Below the pieces are notes generated by a model, which was given only the letters and a program-made list of their open reading frames with translations, was not told the DNA's origin and ran no database searches. This document shows positions 44,428 through 51,629 of a stretch of 64,000 bases of DNA, in pieces (positions within the stretch are counted from its first letter, which is position 1; the number at the start of each line of letters is the position of its first letter). Position numbers and translations under genes: made by a program. Origin of the DNA: Myxococcales bacterium (GTDB taxonomy: Bacteria > Myxococcota_A > Polyangia > GCA-2747355); NCBI GenBank assembly GCA_020431405.1, contig JAGQIK010000253.1, positions 1-64,000 of the forward strand, in the 5' to 3' direction.

Positions 44428-45438
44428 TTAGCGACAGACGGCGTTGACGGGATCGCAGCCCTGGGTGCAGACCTCGAGCACCTTGTCGATGCAGACCTCG
44501 CCGCTGCAGGGCTCGTCGGGGATGCTCACCGAGCCGCGCACGCAGCCGCGCAGCGTGTTGCGCTCGCAGTAGGCGGCGATGCCGCCGCGCGGGCAGTTGC
44601 TGCAGTCCATCGACGCGGCGCAGACGCCGGGCGGGGTCGTCGAGCTGCCGCGGATGCAGCTGACGATGCCGTTGAGCTCGTTGCATTGGTCGCATTGCCA
44701 GGTCAGCTGCTCGCAGACGAGCCCGCAGCGCGCGTGCAATGCGCTGTAGCAGACCTTGACCGCGCGCCCGTCGCAGTAGGTGCGTCCGATCTTGCTCGGC
44801 GGGCACTTGGCGCAGCCGATCACCGAGCACTCGGCCAGCGTGTCGACGGTGACGTCGCGGCCAGGGATGTCGTCACGCACGTCGACGGTGGCGTCGGCGT
44901 CGCTGCTGCTGTCGCCGTCGCTGCCCGCATCGCGCGCGTCGGGTCGTGCGTCGCTGACGACGTCGTCGAGGCAGAGCGACGCCGTGTAGGCCTCGGCGAG
45001 GGGGCGTCCATCCTGCAGCGCCAGCTGGCACAGCTCGCCGGCGGCGCAGCTGAACGCCGGCGTGCAGACGCGATGACAGGTGCGCGGTCCGACCAGCAGG
45101 TCGCCGCCGTCGCCGGGCGTGGCGTCGACGCCGCTGTCGCTGCCGGCTGGCAGGCGCCAGGCGTTGCAGGCCTCGCCGCGCGGGCAGTCGGCGTTGCGCG
45201 CGCAGGCGCGCTTCGAAGAGCTCGGATAGCGCGCCGGACAGCTCTCGCCTGGCGGCAGGCACACGCCCAGCGAGCCGCAGCAGGTGGCGCCCGAAGCGCA
45301 GGGGCAGGGCGTGCGCTCGGTCTCGACCGTCGAGACGCAGCGCGACATGGCGGCGGCGACCACGCCGATGGTGACGAGCACGGCGAGCGCGCGCCGCGTC
45401 CCCGTCGCCGTTGGGGCGGGTGCTGCGGGCGCCGTCAC
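44428..45438 (-). CDS. Cys-rich exported protein at the end of the sigma/caspase operon
   Basis: A 336-residue protein using GTG 45438, which overlaps the caspase stop codon (GTGA). A hydrophobic segment near residues 15-34 serves as signal or anchor. About 30 Cys occur in short clusters: CPCASGATCCGSLGVC, FSCAAGELCQ, CAKCPPSKIGRTYCDG, CDQCNELNG, CSNCPRGG and CTQGC. An Asp/Ser-rich linker (about 155-200) separates an N- and a C-terminal Cys-rich half. The pattern resembles disulfide-knotted adhesion or cell-wall repeats, as seen in myxobacterial surface proteins. It is likely secreted and disulfide-bonded. Its coupling to the caspase gene implies a shared purpose. Confidence 0.68.
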   Translation of the reverse strand: MTAPAAPAPTATGTRRALAVLVTIGVVAAAMSRCVSTVETERTPCPCASGATCCGSLGVCLPPGESCPARYPSSSKRACARNADCPRGEACNAWRLPAGSDSGVDATPGDGGDLLVGPRTCHRVCTPAFSCAAGELCQLALQDGRPLAEAYTASLCLDDVVSDARPDARDAGSDGDSSSDADATVDVRDDIPGRDVTVDTLAECSVIGCAKCPPSKIGRTYCDGRAVKVCYSALHARCGLVCEQLTWQCDQCNELNGIVSCIRGSSTTPPGVCAASMDCSNCPRGGIAAYCERNTLRGCVRGSVSIPDEPCSGEVCIDKVLEVCTQGCDPVNAVCR

Positions 45439-47000
45439 CACGTCACCGTCAGCGCGCCCTGCGCCGGACCGATGCTGGCCAGCAGCCGCACCGGCACGCG
45501 CCGCTCGGGCCAGAAGGTCCACAGCAGGTAGCCTGCCGCGGCGGCGGTGCCGAGCGCGTAGCCGGTGATCGCCAGCGCGTTGTTGCGCCGGATGCGCTGG
45601 TTGATCGCGGTGCGATCGAGGTGCGAGGTGTCGTCGTTGACGTCGCCGCGCTCCTGGACGGCGAGGATCGAAAACGTCAGGCCGGCGACCAGCGAGGCGG
45701 CGGCGAACACGCCGAGCGCGGGCCGCAGCCAGCGCGGCAACGGCGTGCTCGGCGCGAGCGGCACCTCGATGATCTGGTCATGGGTGCGGAAGGCGTCGAA
45801 GGCGCCGCGATCGAAGGCGCTGGCGAACAGGTGCGTGAAGGCTTCGTGCTCGGCGCCGCGCGCGCGGCTGGTCGACGTGCGCGGCTGCAGGTTGGCCAGC
45901 ACCACGCGCCGATGCGCGCCGCTGACGATGTACTCGCGGCGCGCCTTGGGCTCGCGCACGTAGAGGCGGCCCGCGGCGGGCACAAGCAGCGTCACGCGGC
46001 CGCGGCCGGGATGCAGGTCGGCGAGGCGCACGCCGAGGCGTGTCTCGACGAAGAAGTGGCGCGCCATGCGCGGACCGAAGACGACACGCCGTCCGCTGGC
46101 GCTGCGCAGGTCGAGCAGCGAGGCGCGGGTCTTGGCGTCGCGCGGCCTGCGCACGAAGAACGAAGGCCGATAGCGGCGGTTGGGCACAGCGCTGTTGGCG
46201 GTGTAGACGAAGGCGGCCAGCTCCTCGTAGGTCACCACGCCGTCGCTGTTCTGGTCTGCGGCGCCGCGCAGCGCCGAGCGCACCTCGTGGCTGAAGACGC
46301 CGGCCTGGTAGGCCTCCCACTCGTGGCTGCTCTGCGCCGACGATGTCGAGAGGATCAGCCCCGTGGAGGCGGGCAGCGGCGTGTCGGCCGGCAAGAAGCC
46401 GCCCAACGTGCGGCGCCGGCGCGAGCCGCCGCGATCGAAGACGAGGAAGTACGACTTGCAGGCGTCGATGATCACGTGCGTGCGCTTGGCCGAGACGCGC
46501 GCCAGGTGCGCCAGCAGCTTGCTGCGGTAGAGCCGCCCCGAGCGCAGCTGAACGTAGCCTTCGCCGCGTTCGACGTCGCCGTGGCCGGTGTAGAAGATGT
46601 AGAGCTCGGTGTGCTCGCCGCGCGCGTTGGCGGCGCGGATCTGGTCGTCGAGCTGCGCCAGCGCGGAGGTGAGCGCCGCGTTGGTGGGCGGCGCCGTGGC
46701 GAGGGCTGGATGCAGCTTGCGCGTCTGCGCGTCGAGCTCGGTGAGCAGCGCGACGCGCGCGCCGAGCTGGCGCATCAGCTGGGCGTTGAGCGCGGCGTCG
46801 TCGTCGGCGTAGCGCAGCGGCTGCTGATCTTTGCGGTCGCTGAGGTTGTAGCCGATGACGAGCGCGAAGAGGGTGCTGGTCTTGCGCTGCGGCGGGGCCG
46901 CGCGGGCGCGCGCTGGCGAGGCGGCGCCGGCGATGATGGCGACGACGCTCGCGCAGAGCAGCAGCCGCACGCGCGCAGCTTTGGATCGAATGGCCGTCAC
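45435..47000 (-). CDS. Membrane-anchored caspase-like (C14) protein with EF-hand
   Basis: A 521-residue protein from GTG 47000 (GTGA overlap with the anti-sigma gene). A signal peptide covers about 10-35. The caspase domain is at 43-240: ALVIGYNLSDRK, then YADDDAALN, catalytic His140 in FYTGHGD, and Cys181 in VIIDACKSYF. A canonical EF-hand loop is at 249-260 (Asp249, Asn251, Asp253, Gly254, Glu260). The C-terminal part has two hydrophobic helices at about 420-440 and 480-500. It is predicted to be an active, calcium-sensitive cysteine protease in the envelope, controlled together with the sigma factor. Confidence 0.85.
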   Translation of the reverse strand: MTAIRSKAARVRLLLCASVVAIIAGAASPARARAAPPQRKTSTLFALVIGYNLSDRKDQQPLRYADDDAALNAQLMRQLGARVALLTELDAQTRKLHPALATAPPTNAALTSALAQLDDQIRAANARGEHTELYIFYTGHGDVERGEGYVQLRSGRLYRSKLLAHLARVSAKRTHVIIDACKSYFLVFDRGGSRRRRTLGGFLPADTPLPASTGLILSTSSAQSSHEWEAYQAGVFSHEVRSALRGAADQNSDGVVTYEELAAFVYTANSAVPNRRYRPSFFVRRPRDAKTRASLLDLRSASGRRVVFGPRMARHFFVETRLGVRLADLHPGRGRVTLLVPAAGRLYVREPKARREYIVSGAHRRVVLANLQPRTSTSRARGAEHEAFTHLFASAFDRGAFDAFRTHDQIIEVPLAPSTPLPRWLRPALGVFAAASLVAGLTFSILAVQERGDVNDDTSHLDRTAINQRIRRNNALAITGYALGTAAAAGYLLWTFWPERRVPVRLLASIGPAQGALTVTW

Positions 47001-47842
47001 GGCGACTTCGAGACCCGCAGCCGCCGCACCACCTGGGCCACGCCGTCGAGCTGCAGCTCGGCGCCGCGCGCTCGCGACAGCGCCCGCGCGACCTTGGCCG
47101 CCTCGAGCGGCTCGGCCGAAAAGAGCGCGTAGATCGTCAACGCACCCTCGCCCAGCGGGTGCACGATCTCGTCGGGGAGCTCGTGCTTGCCCTGCTTGAT
47201 CGCGACGCTGGTCTTGGCCGGCGATTTGTCGGCATCGGCCGGATAGTACCAATGAAGGCGTGTGCCGGCGCCTACGGCGACGATCATTACGTAGCGCAGC
47301 TTGGGCGAGGCGTTGCGGTAGCCGAAGACGAGCCGCGCGTCGGCACGCACCTGCGTGTCGATCTTCTCGTAGCCGGCCTTGGTGCGACGGTAGATCCACA
47401 GGCGCACCCAGCGCGCCAGGCTCGCGTCGGATCCGCCGCGGGCCTGAAACCCGCTGTGGCCGCTGCCGCCGATGCCGCCGACACCGCCGACGCCGCCACC
47501 GCCGCCGCCAGAGCCCGTGCGCAGCACCGGCAGCGCCACGAGCAGCAGCAGCGCCGCCGCGGCGAGCGCTGGCGCGGCGATCAGCAGCCAGCGCCGGCGT
47601 CGAGCACGGCGCGCCGTGAGCTCGTCTCCGTCGTCGATGGCGCGTTCGACGCCGGCGAGCAGATCGACACCATCCCACTCGCCTTCTTCGGCGCCGATGC
47701 GCGAGATGATGCGGCGCAGCTCGTCGATCTCGCCGCGGCAGCGCGCGCAACCGGTGGCGTGTTGCTCGAGCTCGCGGTGCTGGTTGAGCGGAAGCTCGCC
47801 CTCGATGTAGCTGACGAGGTCGTCGCTGGGCGGACAACTCAT
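46997..47842 (-). CDS. Zinc-finger anti-sigma factor with periplasmic domain
   Basis: A 281-residue protein. The N-terminal anti-sigma zinc finger (zf-HC2) has His21 or His28 with CARC (HATGCARC at 28-35), a cysteine pair that binds zinc and the ECF sigma. One membrane helix is at about 86-106. A Gly-rich spacer GGGGGGVGGVGGIGG leads to a periplasmic domain (about 145-270) of beta strands such as VRLWIYRRTKAGYEKI and TIYALFSAEPLEA. This is like the DUF4384-type domains that accompany caspase operons. ATG 47842 overlaps the sigma gene (ATGA). It would hold the sigma factor at the membrane. Confidence 0.85.
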   Translation of the reverse strand: MSCPPSDDLVSYIEGELPLNQHRELEQHATGCARCRGEIDELRRIISRIGAEEGEWDGVDLLAGVERAIDDGDELTARRARRRRWLLIAAPALAAAALLLLVALPVLRTGSGGGGGGVGGVGGIGGSGHSGFQARGGSDASLARWVRLWIYRRTKAGYEKIDTQVRADARLVFGYRNASPKLRYVMIVAVGAGTRLHWYYPADADKSPAKTSVAIKQGKHELPDEIVHPLGEGALTIYALFSAEPLEAAKVARALSRARGAELQLDGVAQVVRRLRVSKSP

Positions 47843-48462
47843 GCTCGATACTCCTCTGCCAGCTGTGCGCGCAGCCGCTGGAGGGCGCGACAGACGTGAG
47901 ACTTCAATGTGCCTACGCGGCGGCCCGTCATCTCGGCGATCTCTTCGTAGCTCAGCTCGGCGGCGAATCGCATCAGCAGCGCGTCGCGCATCTTGCTGTC
48001 GAGCTGCGACAGCTGCGCGCGCACCTGCAGCGCACGTTCGCGTTCGAGCAGCTGCTCGAGCGGCGGCTGCGCTGACGCGTCGCCCGAGGCGGAGGCGCTG
48101 GGTTGCTCTTCGCGAGCCACCGCCTCGGCGCGGTCGCGCTGGCCACGCTCGCGGCGAGCGCGTTCGCGGCAGCGGTTGTGCGTGATGGCCAGCAGGTAGC
48201 TCTTGAAGCGCCCCTGCGGCTCGTAGCGCTTGCGCGACTGCCAGAGCGTGACGAAGGTCTCCTGGGCGATGTCACGCGCCAGGTCGCGAGAGCCGACGTA
48301 GCGGTCGGCGTAGGTCAGGATCAGCGACTGGTGGCGCCGAACCAGCGTCGAGAAAGCCAGACGGTGATCCGCCTTGACGAGCAGCATCAGCTCGTCGTCG
48401 CTGAGCTCCTCGGGCTTTTTGGCGGACTGTTTGTCGCCGTCGATGACGCGAAGCTCGGGCAC
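47839..48462 (-). CDS. ECF-type RNA polymerase sigma factor
   Basis: A 207-residue sigma factor. GTG 48462 is preferred because GGGAGG lies 10 bases upstream; the frame extends 8 residues further. Region 2 is RLAFSTLVRRHQSLILTYADRY with DLARDIAQETFVTLWQSR. Region 4 is LLMRFAAELSYEEIAEMTGRR with VGTLKSHVCRALQRLR. The linker is long and charged. It heads a four-gene unit (sigma, anti-sigma, caspase, Cys-rich protein) joined by four-base overlaps. The sigma probably drives its own operon from the region 48463-48691, though no consensus was found. Confidence 0.9.
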   Translation of the reverse strand: MPELRVIDGDKQSAKKPEELSDDELMLLVKADHRLAFSTLVRRHQSLILTYADRYVGSRDLARDIAQETFVTLWQSRKRYEPQGRFKSYLLAITHNRCRERARRERGQRDRAEAVAREEQPSASASGDASAQPPLEQLLERERALQVRAQLSQLDSKMRDALLMRFAAELSYEEIAEMTGRRVGTLKSHVCRALQRLRAQLAEEYRA

Positions 48463-48691
48463 GAGCCAGTTACCTCCCTTCTGCACTCGTCAGGCATCGA
48501 GCGTGAGCTAGGTTGCGTCTGGCACGCAACGAACTGCTATCACAGTGAAAGTACACGGATCTCAGTTCGCGGAATTTGCGTGGCGCTCCGTGCATTTCAT
48601 GGCACGATGACTCATCGCGCAACAGTGCGCGGAAACTAGTAGCGCGGTCGCAGAGTTGCGTCCGCATTGTGTTTTGCCAGGAAGAGAAGAG
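48463..48691. promoter_or_regulatory. Divergent control region between ECF sigma and RRM genes
   Basis: The 229 bases contain no open frame with support. The right part forms a long leader for the RNA-binding-protein gene: AT-rich patches such as GTGTTTTGCC and an AGGAAGAGAAGAG purine-rich ribosome site are at 48678-48691. The left part should hold the promoter of the sigma operon. A stretch with repeated GCG/CGC could form hairpins, but none is distinctive. Confidence 0.35.
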
Positions 48692-49006
48692 ATGGGTAAG
48701 AAACTGTTCGTGGGTGGCCTCGCCTGGGCCACGGATAGCGAAGGCCTTCGCAGTGCCTTCAGCGCCTATGGCGAGGTTACTGATGCCGCCGTGATCACCG
48801 ATCGCGACACCGGCCGCAGCCGCGGTTTCGGCTTTGTCACGTTCGCGAATGCGGAGCAGGCTCAGCGTGCGCTCGACGAGATGAACGGCAGTGAGCTCGA
48901 TGGTCGTTCACTTCGCGTCGACTTCGCGACCGAGCGAAGCCGCGGTGGCGGTGGCGGAGGAGGTGGCGGCCGTGGCCGTGGAGGTGGAGGCGGCGACTGG
49001 CGGTAG
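48692..49006 (+). CDS. RRM-type RNA-binding protein
   Basis: A 104-residue protein with one RNA-recognition motif: RNP2 LFVGGL at about 5-10 and RNP1 RGFGFVTF at about 44-51, including the aromatic residues that stack on RNA. The C-terminus is Gly/Arg-rich (GGRGRGGGGGDWR), like bacterial cold-shock RRM proteins (Rbp) in cyanobacteria and myxobacteria. ATG 48692 has a purine-rich site ahead. It is a cytosolic RNA-binding protein that may act as an RNA chaperone, and is followed 30 bases later by a strong terminator. Confidence 0.93.
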   Translation: MGKKLFVGGLAWATDSEGLRSAFSAYGEVTDAAVITDRDTGRSRGFGFVTFANAEQAQRALDEMNGSELDGRSLRVDFATERSRGGGGGGGGGRGRGGGGGDWR

Positions 49007-49035
49007 CTCCCGCTGAGAGGAAATGAAAATTGACG

Positions 49036-49070
49036 ACGCGCCGGCCCTTCGTGGCCGGCGCGTTTTTTTT
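49036..49070 (+). terminator. Rho-independent terminator after the RRM gene
   Basis: CGCGCCGGCC (49037-49046) pairs perfectly with GGCCGGCGCG (49053-49062) around the loop CTTCGT. Eight T residues follow (49063-49070). It also lies just beyond the stop codon of the opposite-strand TolC-like gene at 49079. Confidence 0.95.
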
Positions 49071-49078
49071 GGGGGCTG

Positions 49079-50650
49079 CTAGCGCACCTGCACGCCGAGA
49101 AACGACGGTAGCGCGCCGATGGATCGTTCGAGCTCGGCGCGTGCGATGGCCGCGTCGCGGTGCGCGTTGACCAGGTCGCGCTCGGCCTCGGCGAGCTGCA
49201 TCTGCACGCGCAGCACGTCGTACGCCGTAGAGACCCCGACGCGGAACTTCTTGCGCGCCGCGCCGAGGTTCTGGCGCGCCAGCTCCATCCCGCTCTGCGC
49301 CGCCTGCCCCGCGAGCTGTGCCTTGTAGAGCTTGAGGAAGGCGCTGCGCACGCCGATGGCGACGCGCGCGGCCACGCCGTCGCGCTCGAACAGCGTGCGA
49401 CGCAGGCGCAGGGCGGCGCGTCGAGCCTCGCTCTCTCGCGCGGCGCTGCTCAGCGGCAGCTCGACACGCAGCGCCAGCTCGACGAAGGGTTGCTTGAAGC
49501 TGAAGACCTGTCCCCAGGCGGCGCCGTGGCCGCCGATGACCTGCGGGTTGGCGGGCGTCTGAACGCGGTCGTGGCCCGGCTGACCGAGCGTGTCGATGCC
49601 GGCGAGCGACGTGGCGCCGCCCTTGAGCACGAGATCGATCTTCGGCCGCGAAGCGACCGACGCGGCGTCTGCACGCACGCGCTGCGAGCGCACCGCCAGG
49701 CGCGCCGCGCGCAGCTCGGCGTGATCGCGCAGGGCGAGCGAGATCAGCTCGCTCAACGAGCGCGACTCGCTGCGCGTCTTCGGTCGCTCGCTGGCGAGCA
49801 GACGCCGCGTGAGATCGAGCGAGCCACGCTGCCCGCGCTGACAGTAGATCAGCGTCAGCAGCTTGCGCTCGGCGTCGACCAGCGCCTGCTCGGACTTGAC
49901 GCGCTCCTTGATGCGGGCGGCGATGGCCGCCTGCGCCTCGATCAGCTCCGAGCGCCCGATCTTGCCCAGGCGCACCTTGATGCTCGTCGCACGATACTGC
50001 GAGCGCGCCAGCGACACCGAGCGCACGGCGATTTCGCGGTGCTGCTGCGCGGCGGCCAGCGACCAGTAGGCGCGCGCCACCTCGAGCAGCACGTCGGAGA
50101 CCTTGGCTCGAGCGCGGGCGAGGCTTTGTTTGCTGTCCACGCGCGCCGCCACGAGCTTGCTCTGCGAGTTGCTCCAGTTGTCGCGCAGCAGCGGCTGCGT
50201 CAGCGTCAGCGACAGCGAGTTGATGTGCTGCGGCGAGAGCGACGTCGCGTTCTGGCCGGTCCACACGATCTGAGAGTCGAGGCCGAGCTCGTAGCGCAGG
50301 CCGATCGGCAGAAGCCCGCTCAGCCCCGCCGCGTAGCGCGCCGTGGTCATGCTGTAGACGCCGCGCGGGTCGACGTAGGGCAGCGGCGTGGCGATCTTCT
50401 CGGTGCGAACGCCGCCCGACGCGCCGAGCGTCGGGTAGAAGGCGGCGAGCTCGGCGCTGGTGGTCAGCGTGGCGTCTTTGACCTCGATGCGCGCCACGCG
50501 AATGTCGGTGCTGGCGGTCAGCGCCCGTTGCGCGGCATCGAGCAGCGTCAGCTGCAGCGGTTCGGCGTCGGCTCTGGTCGCGAAGAGCGCGAGGCTCGCC
50601 CCCGCGACGAGCGCGACGGGCAGGGCGACGTTGCGAAGGCCGACGGACAT
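49079..50650 (-). CDS. TolC-type outer membrane efflux protein
   Basis: A 523-residue protein from ATG 50650. The signal peptide is about 30 residues (ending TRADAE). The mature part has the outer-membrane-efflux-protein layout: two repeats each with long helices. Typical segments are SLTLTQPLLRDN, SLARSQYRATSIKVRLGKIGRSELIEAQ and its second-half counterpart RQNLGAARKKFRVGVSTAYD with VLRVQMQLAEAERDLVNAHR. It should form the trimeric channel of a type I or RND-like secretion route. It is eight bases after the lipoprotein adaptor gene and ends the RiPP-like cluster. Confidence 0.9.
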   Translation of the reverse strand: MSVGLRNVALPVALVAGASLALFATRADAEPLQLTLLDAAQRALTASTDIRVARIEVKDATLTTSAELAAFYPTLGASGGVRTEKIATPLPYVDPRGVYSMTTARYAAGLSGLLPIGLRYELGLDSQIVWTGQNATSLSPQHINSLSLTLTQPLLRDNWSNSQSKLVAARVDSKQSLARARAKVSDVLLEVARAYWSLAAAQQHREIAVRSVSLARSQYRATSIKVRLGKIGRSELIEAQAAIAARIKERVKSEQALVDAERKLLTLIYCQRGQRGSLDLTRRLLASERPKTRSESRSLSELISLALRDHAELRAARLAVRSQRVRADAASVASRPKIDLVLKGGATSLAGIDTLGQPGHDRVQTPANPQVIGGHGAAWGQVFSFKQPFVELALRVELPLSSAARESEARRAALRLRRTLFERDGVAARVAIGVRSAFLKLYKAQLAGQAAQSGMELARQNLGAARKKFRVGVSTAYDVLRVQMQLAEAERDLVNAHRDAAIARAELERSIGALPSFLGVQVR

Positions 50651-50657
50651 CACTCGC

Positions 50658-51629
50658 TCAATACCCGCGTCCTCTTTGCTGCGCGCCGAGCCGTCCTCCC
50701 GCGCCGTCTGCGGCCGCCGTGCTGCCCAGCAGCGTGACGCGGCCGACGAGGCCAACCTGGAGATCGGCGAGCGCCTGCGCGTCGCCGCCGCGATCGATCT
50801 CGGCCTCGGCGATGAGCAGCTGCAGCGGCGGTTTGAGCTCGGCGGCGACCTGACGGATGGTGGCGCGCAGCGCGCCCGACCGCTCCGCCAGCTTCATGCG
50901 CACGCGCTTGCCGCGCCGCGCGTCGGCGCGACGCCCGTATGGCACCGCGAAGCGGATCCAGAGCTTGTCGGGATCGACGATGCGCGCGATGGCGGCGCCC
51001 GTGTCGAGCACCTGACCCTGCTGCACACCGTCGAACAGCGAGACACGGCCGGAGATCGGCGCGCGCACGGTCGCCTTGGCCAGCTTCTGTTGCAGCTGCC
51101 GCACCTGCTGCGCCTTCTGCGCCGCCGTGGCCGCCGCTTTGCCGATGGTCACGCGCGCCGAGCGCATATCCTCGGCCGGCCCCACGCCGCTGCGATAGAG
51201 ATTGCGCGCCACGCGGTGCCGATGTCGGGCTTGCCCCACGTCGAGGTAGGCACCCGTCAACGCGGCCTTGGCGGCCGCCAGCTCCTTGCGCAGCTGGCTG
51301 TCATCGATCACCGCGATGACCTGCCCCTTCTGCACGCGCTCCCCCATCCTCACCTCCAACCGCACCAACCTCCCCCCGATCTCCGCCGCCACCACCGCCG
51401 AATCCCGCGCAGCAACAACGCCCACATATCCTTGCCCCCCACCTTCGCCCAGACCCCCGGCCTCAATCCTGGTCTTGGTCTTGGTCTCCACCTTCGCCTT
51501 GGCCTTGGCCTTAATCTCAGACTCAGACTCAGACTTAGACTTAGACTTGGACTTAGACCCACCCCCCGAGCACCCCAACACCCCCACCACCGCAACCAAA
51601 CCAACCACCACCACGCCCGCCCGCCTCAT
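50658..51629 (-). CDS. Periplasmic adaptor lipoprotein (MFP/HlyD-like)
   Basis: A 323-residue protein from ATG 51629, overlapping the ABC gene stop (ATGA). Lipobox VLGC lies near residue 20. Residues 22-52 form a repeated Ser/Lys/Ala/Glu linker encoded by six-base repeats. The rest resembles membrane-fusion proteins: beta-barrel and lipoyl halves around RLVRLEVRMGERVQKGQVIA and VRAPISGRVSLFDGVQQGQ, with a helical hairpin (about 115-175) between. It should link the inner-membrane exporter to the TolC-like channel. A second adaptor is encoded upstream. Confidence 0.85.
   Translation of the reverse strand: MRRAGVVVVGLVAVVGVLGCSGGGSKSKSKSKSESESEIKAKAKAKVETKTKTRIEAGGLGEGGGQGYVGVVAARDSAVVAAEIGGRLVRLEVRMGERVQKGQVIAVIDDSQLRKELAAAKAALTGAYLDVGQARHRHRVARNLYRSGVGPAEDMRSARVTIGKAAATAAQKAQQVRQLQQKLAKATVRAPISGRVSLFDGVQQGQVLDTGAAIARIVDPDKLWIRFAVPYGRRADARRGKRVRMKLAERSGALRATIRQVAAELKPPLQLLIAEAEIDRGGDAQALADLQVGLVGRVTLLGSTAAADGAGGRLGAQQRGRGY
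51471..51558 (+). repeat. Hexanucleotide-repeat linker in the adaptor gene
   Basis: On the plus strand this stretch is built of near-repeats of GGTCTT, GGCCTT, CAGACT and TAGACT. They encode SKSKSKSKSESESEIKAKAKAK on the minus strand. The pattern suggests slippage-driven growth of the linker. The flanks 51330-51470 are unusually C-rich on the plus strand, different from the usual codon use of the window. Confidence 0.75.
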
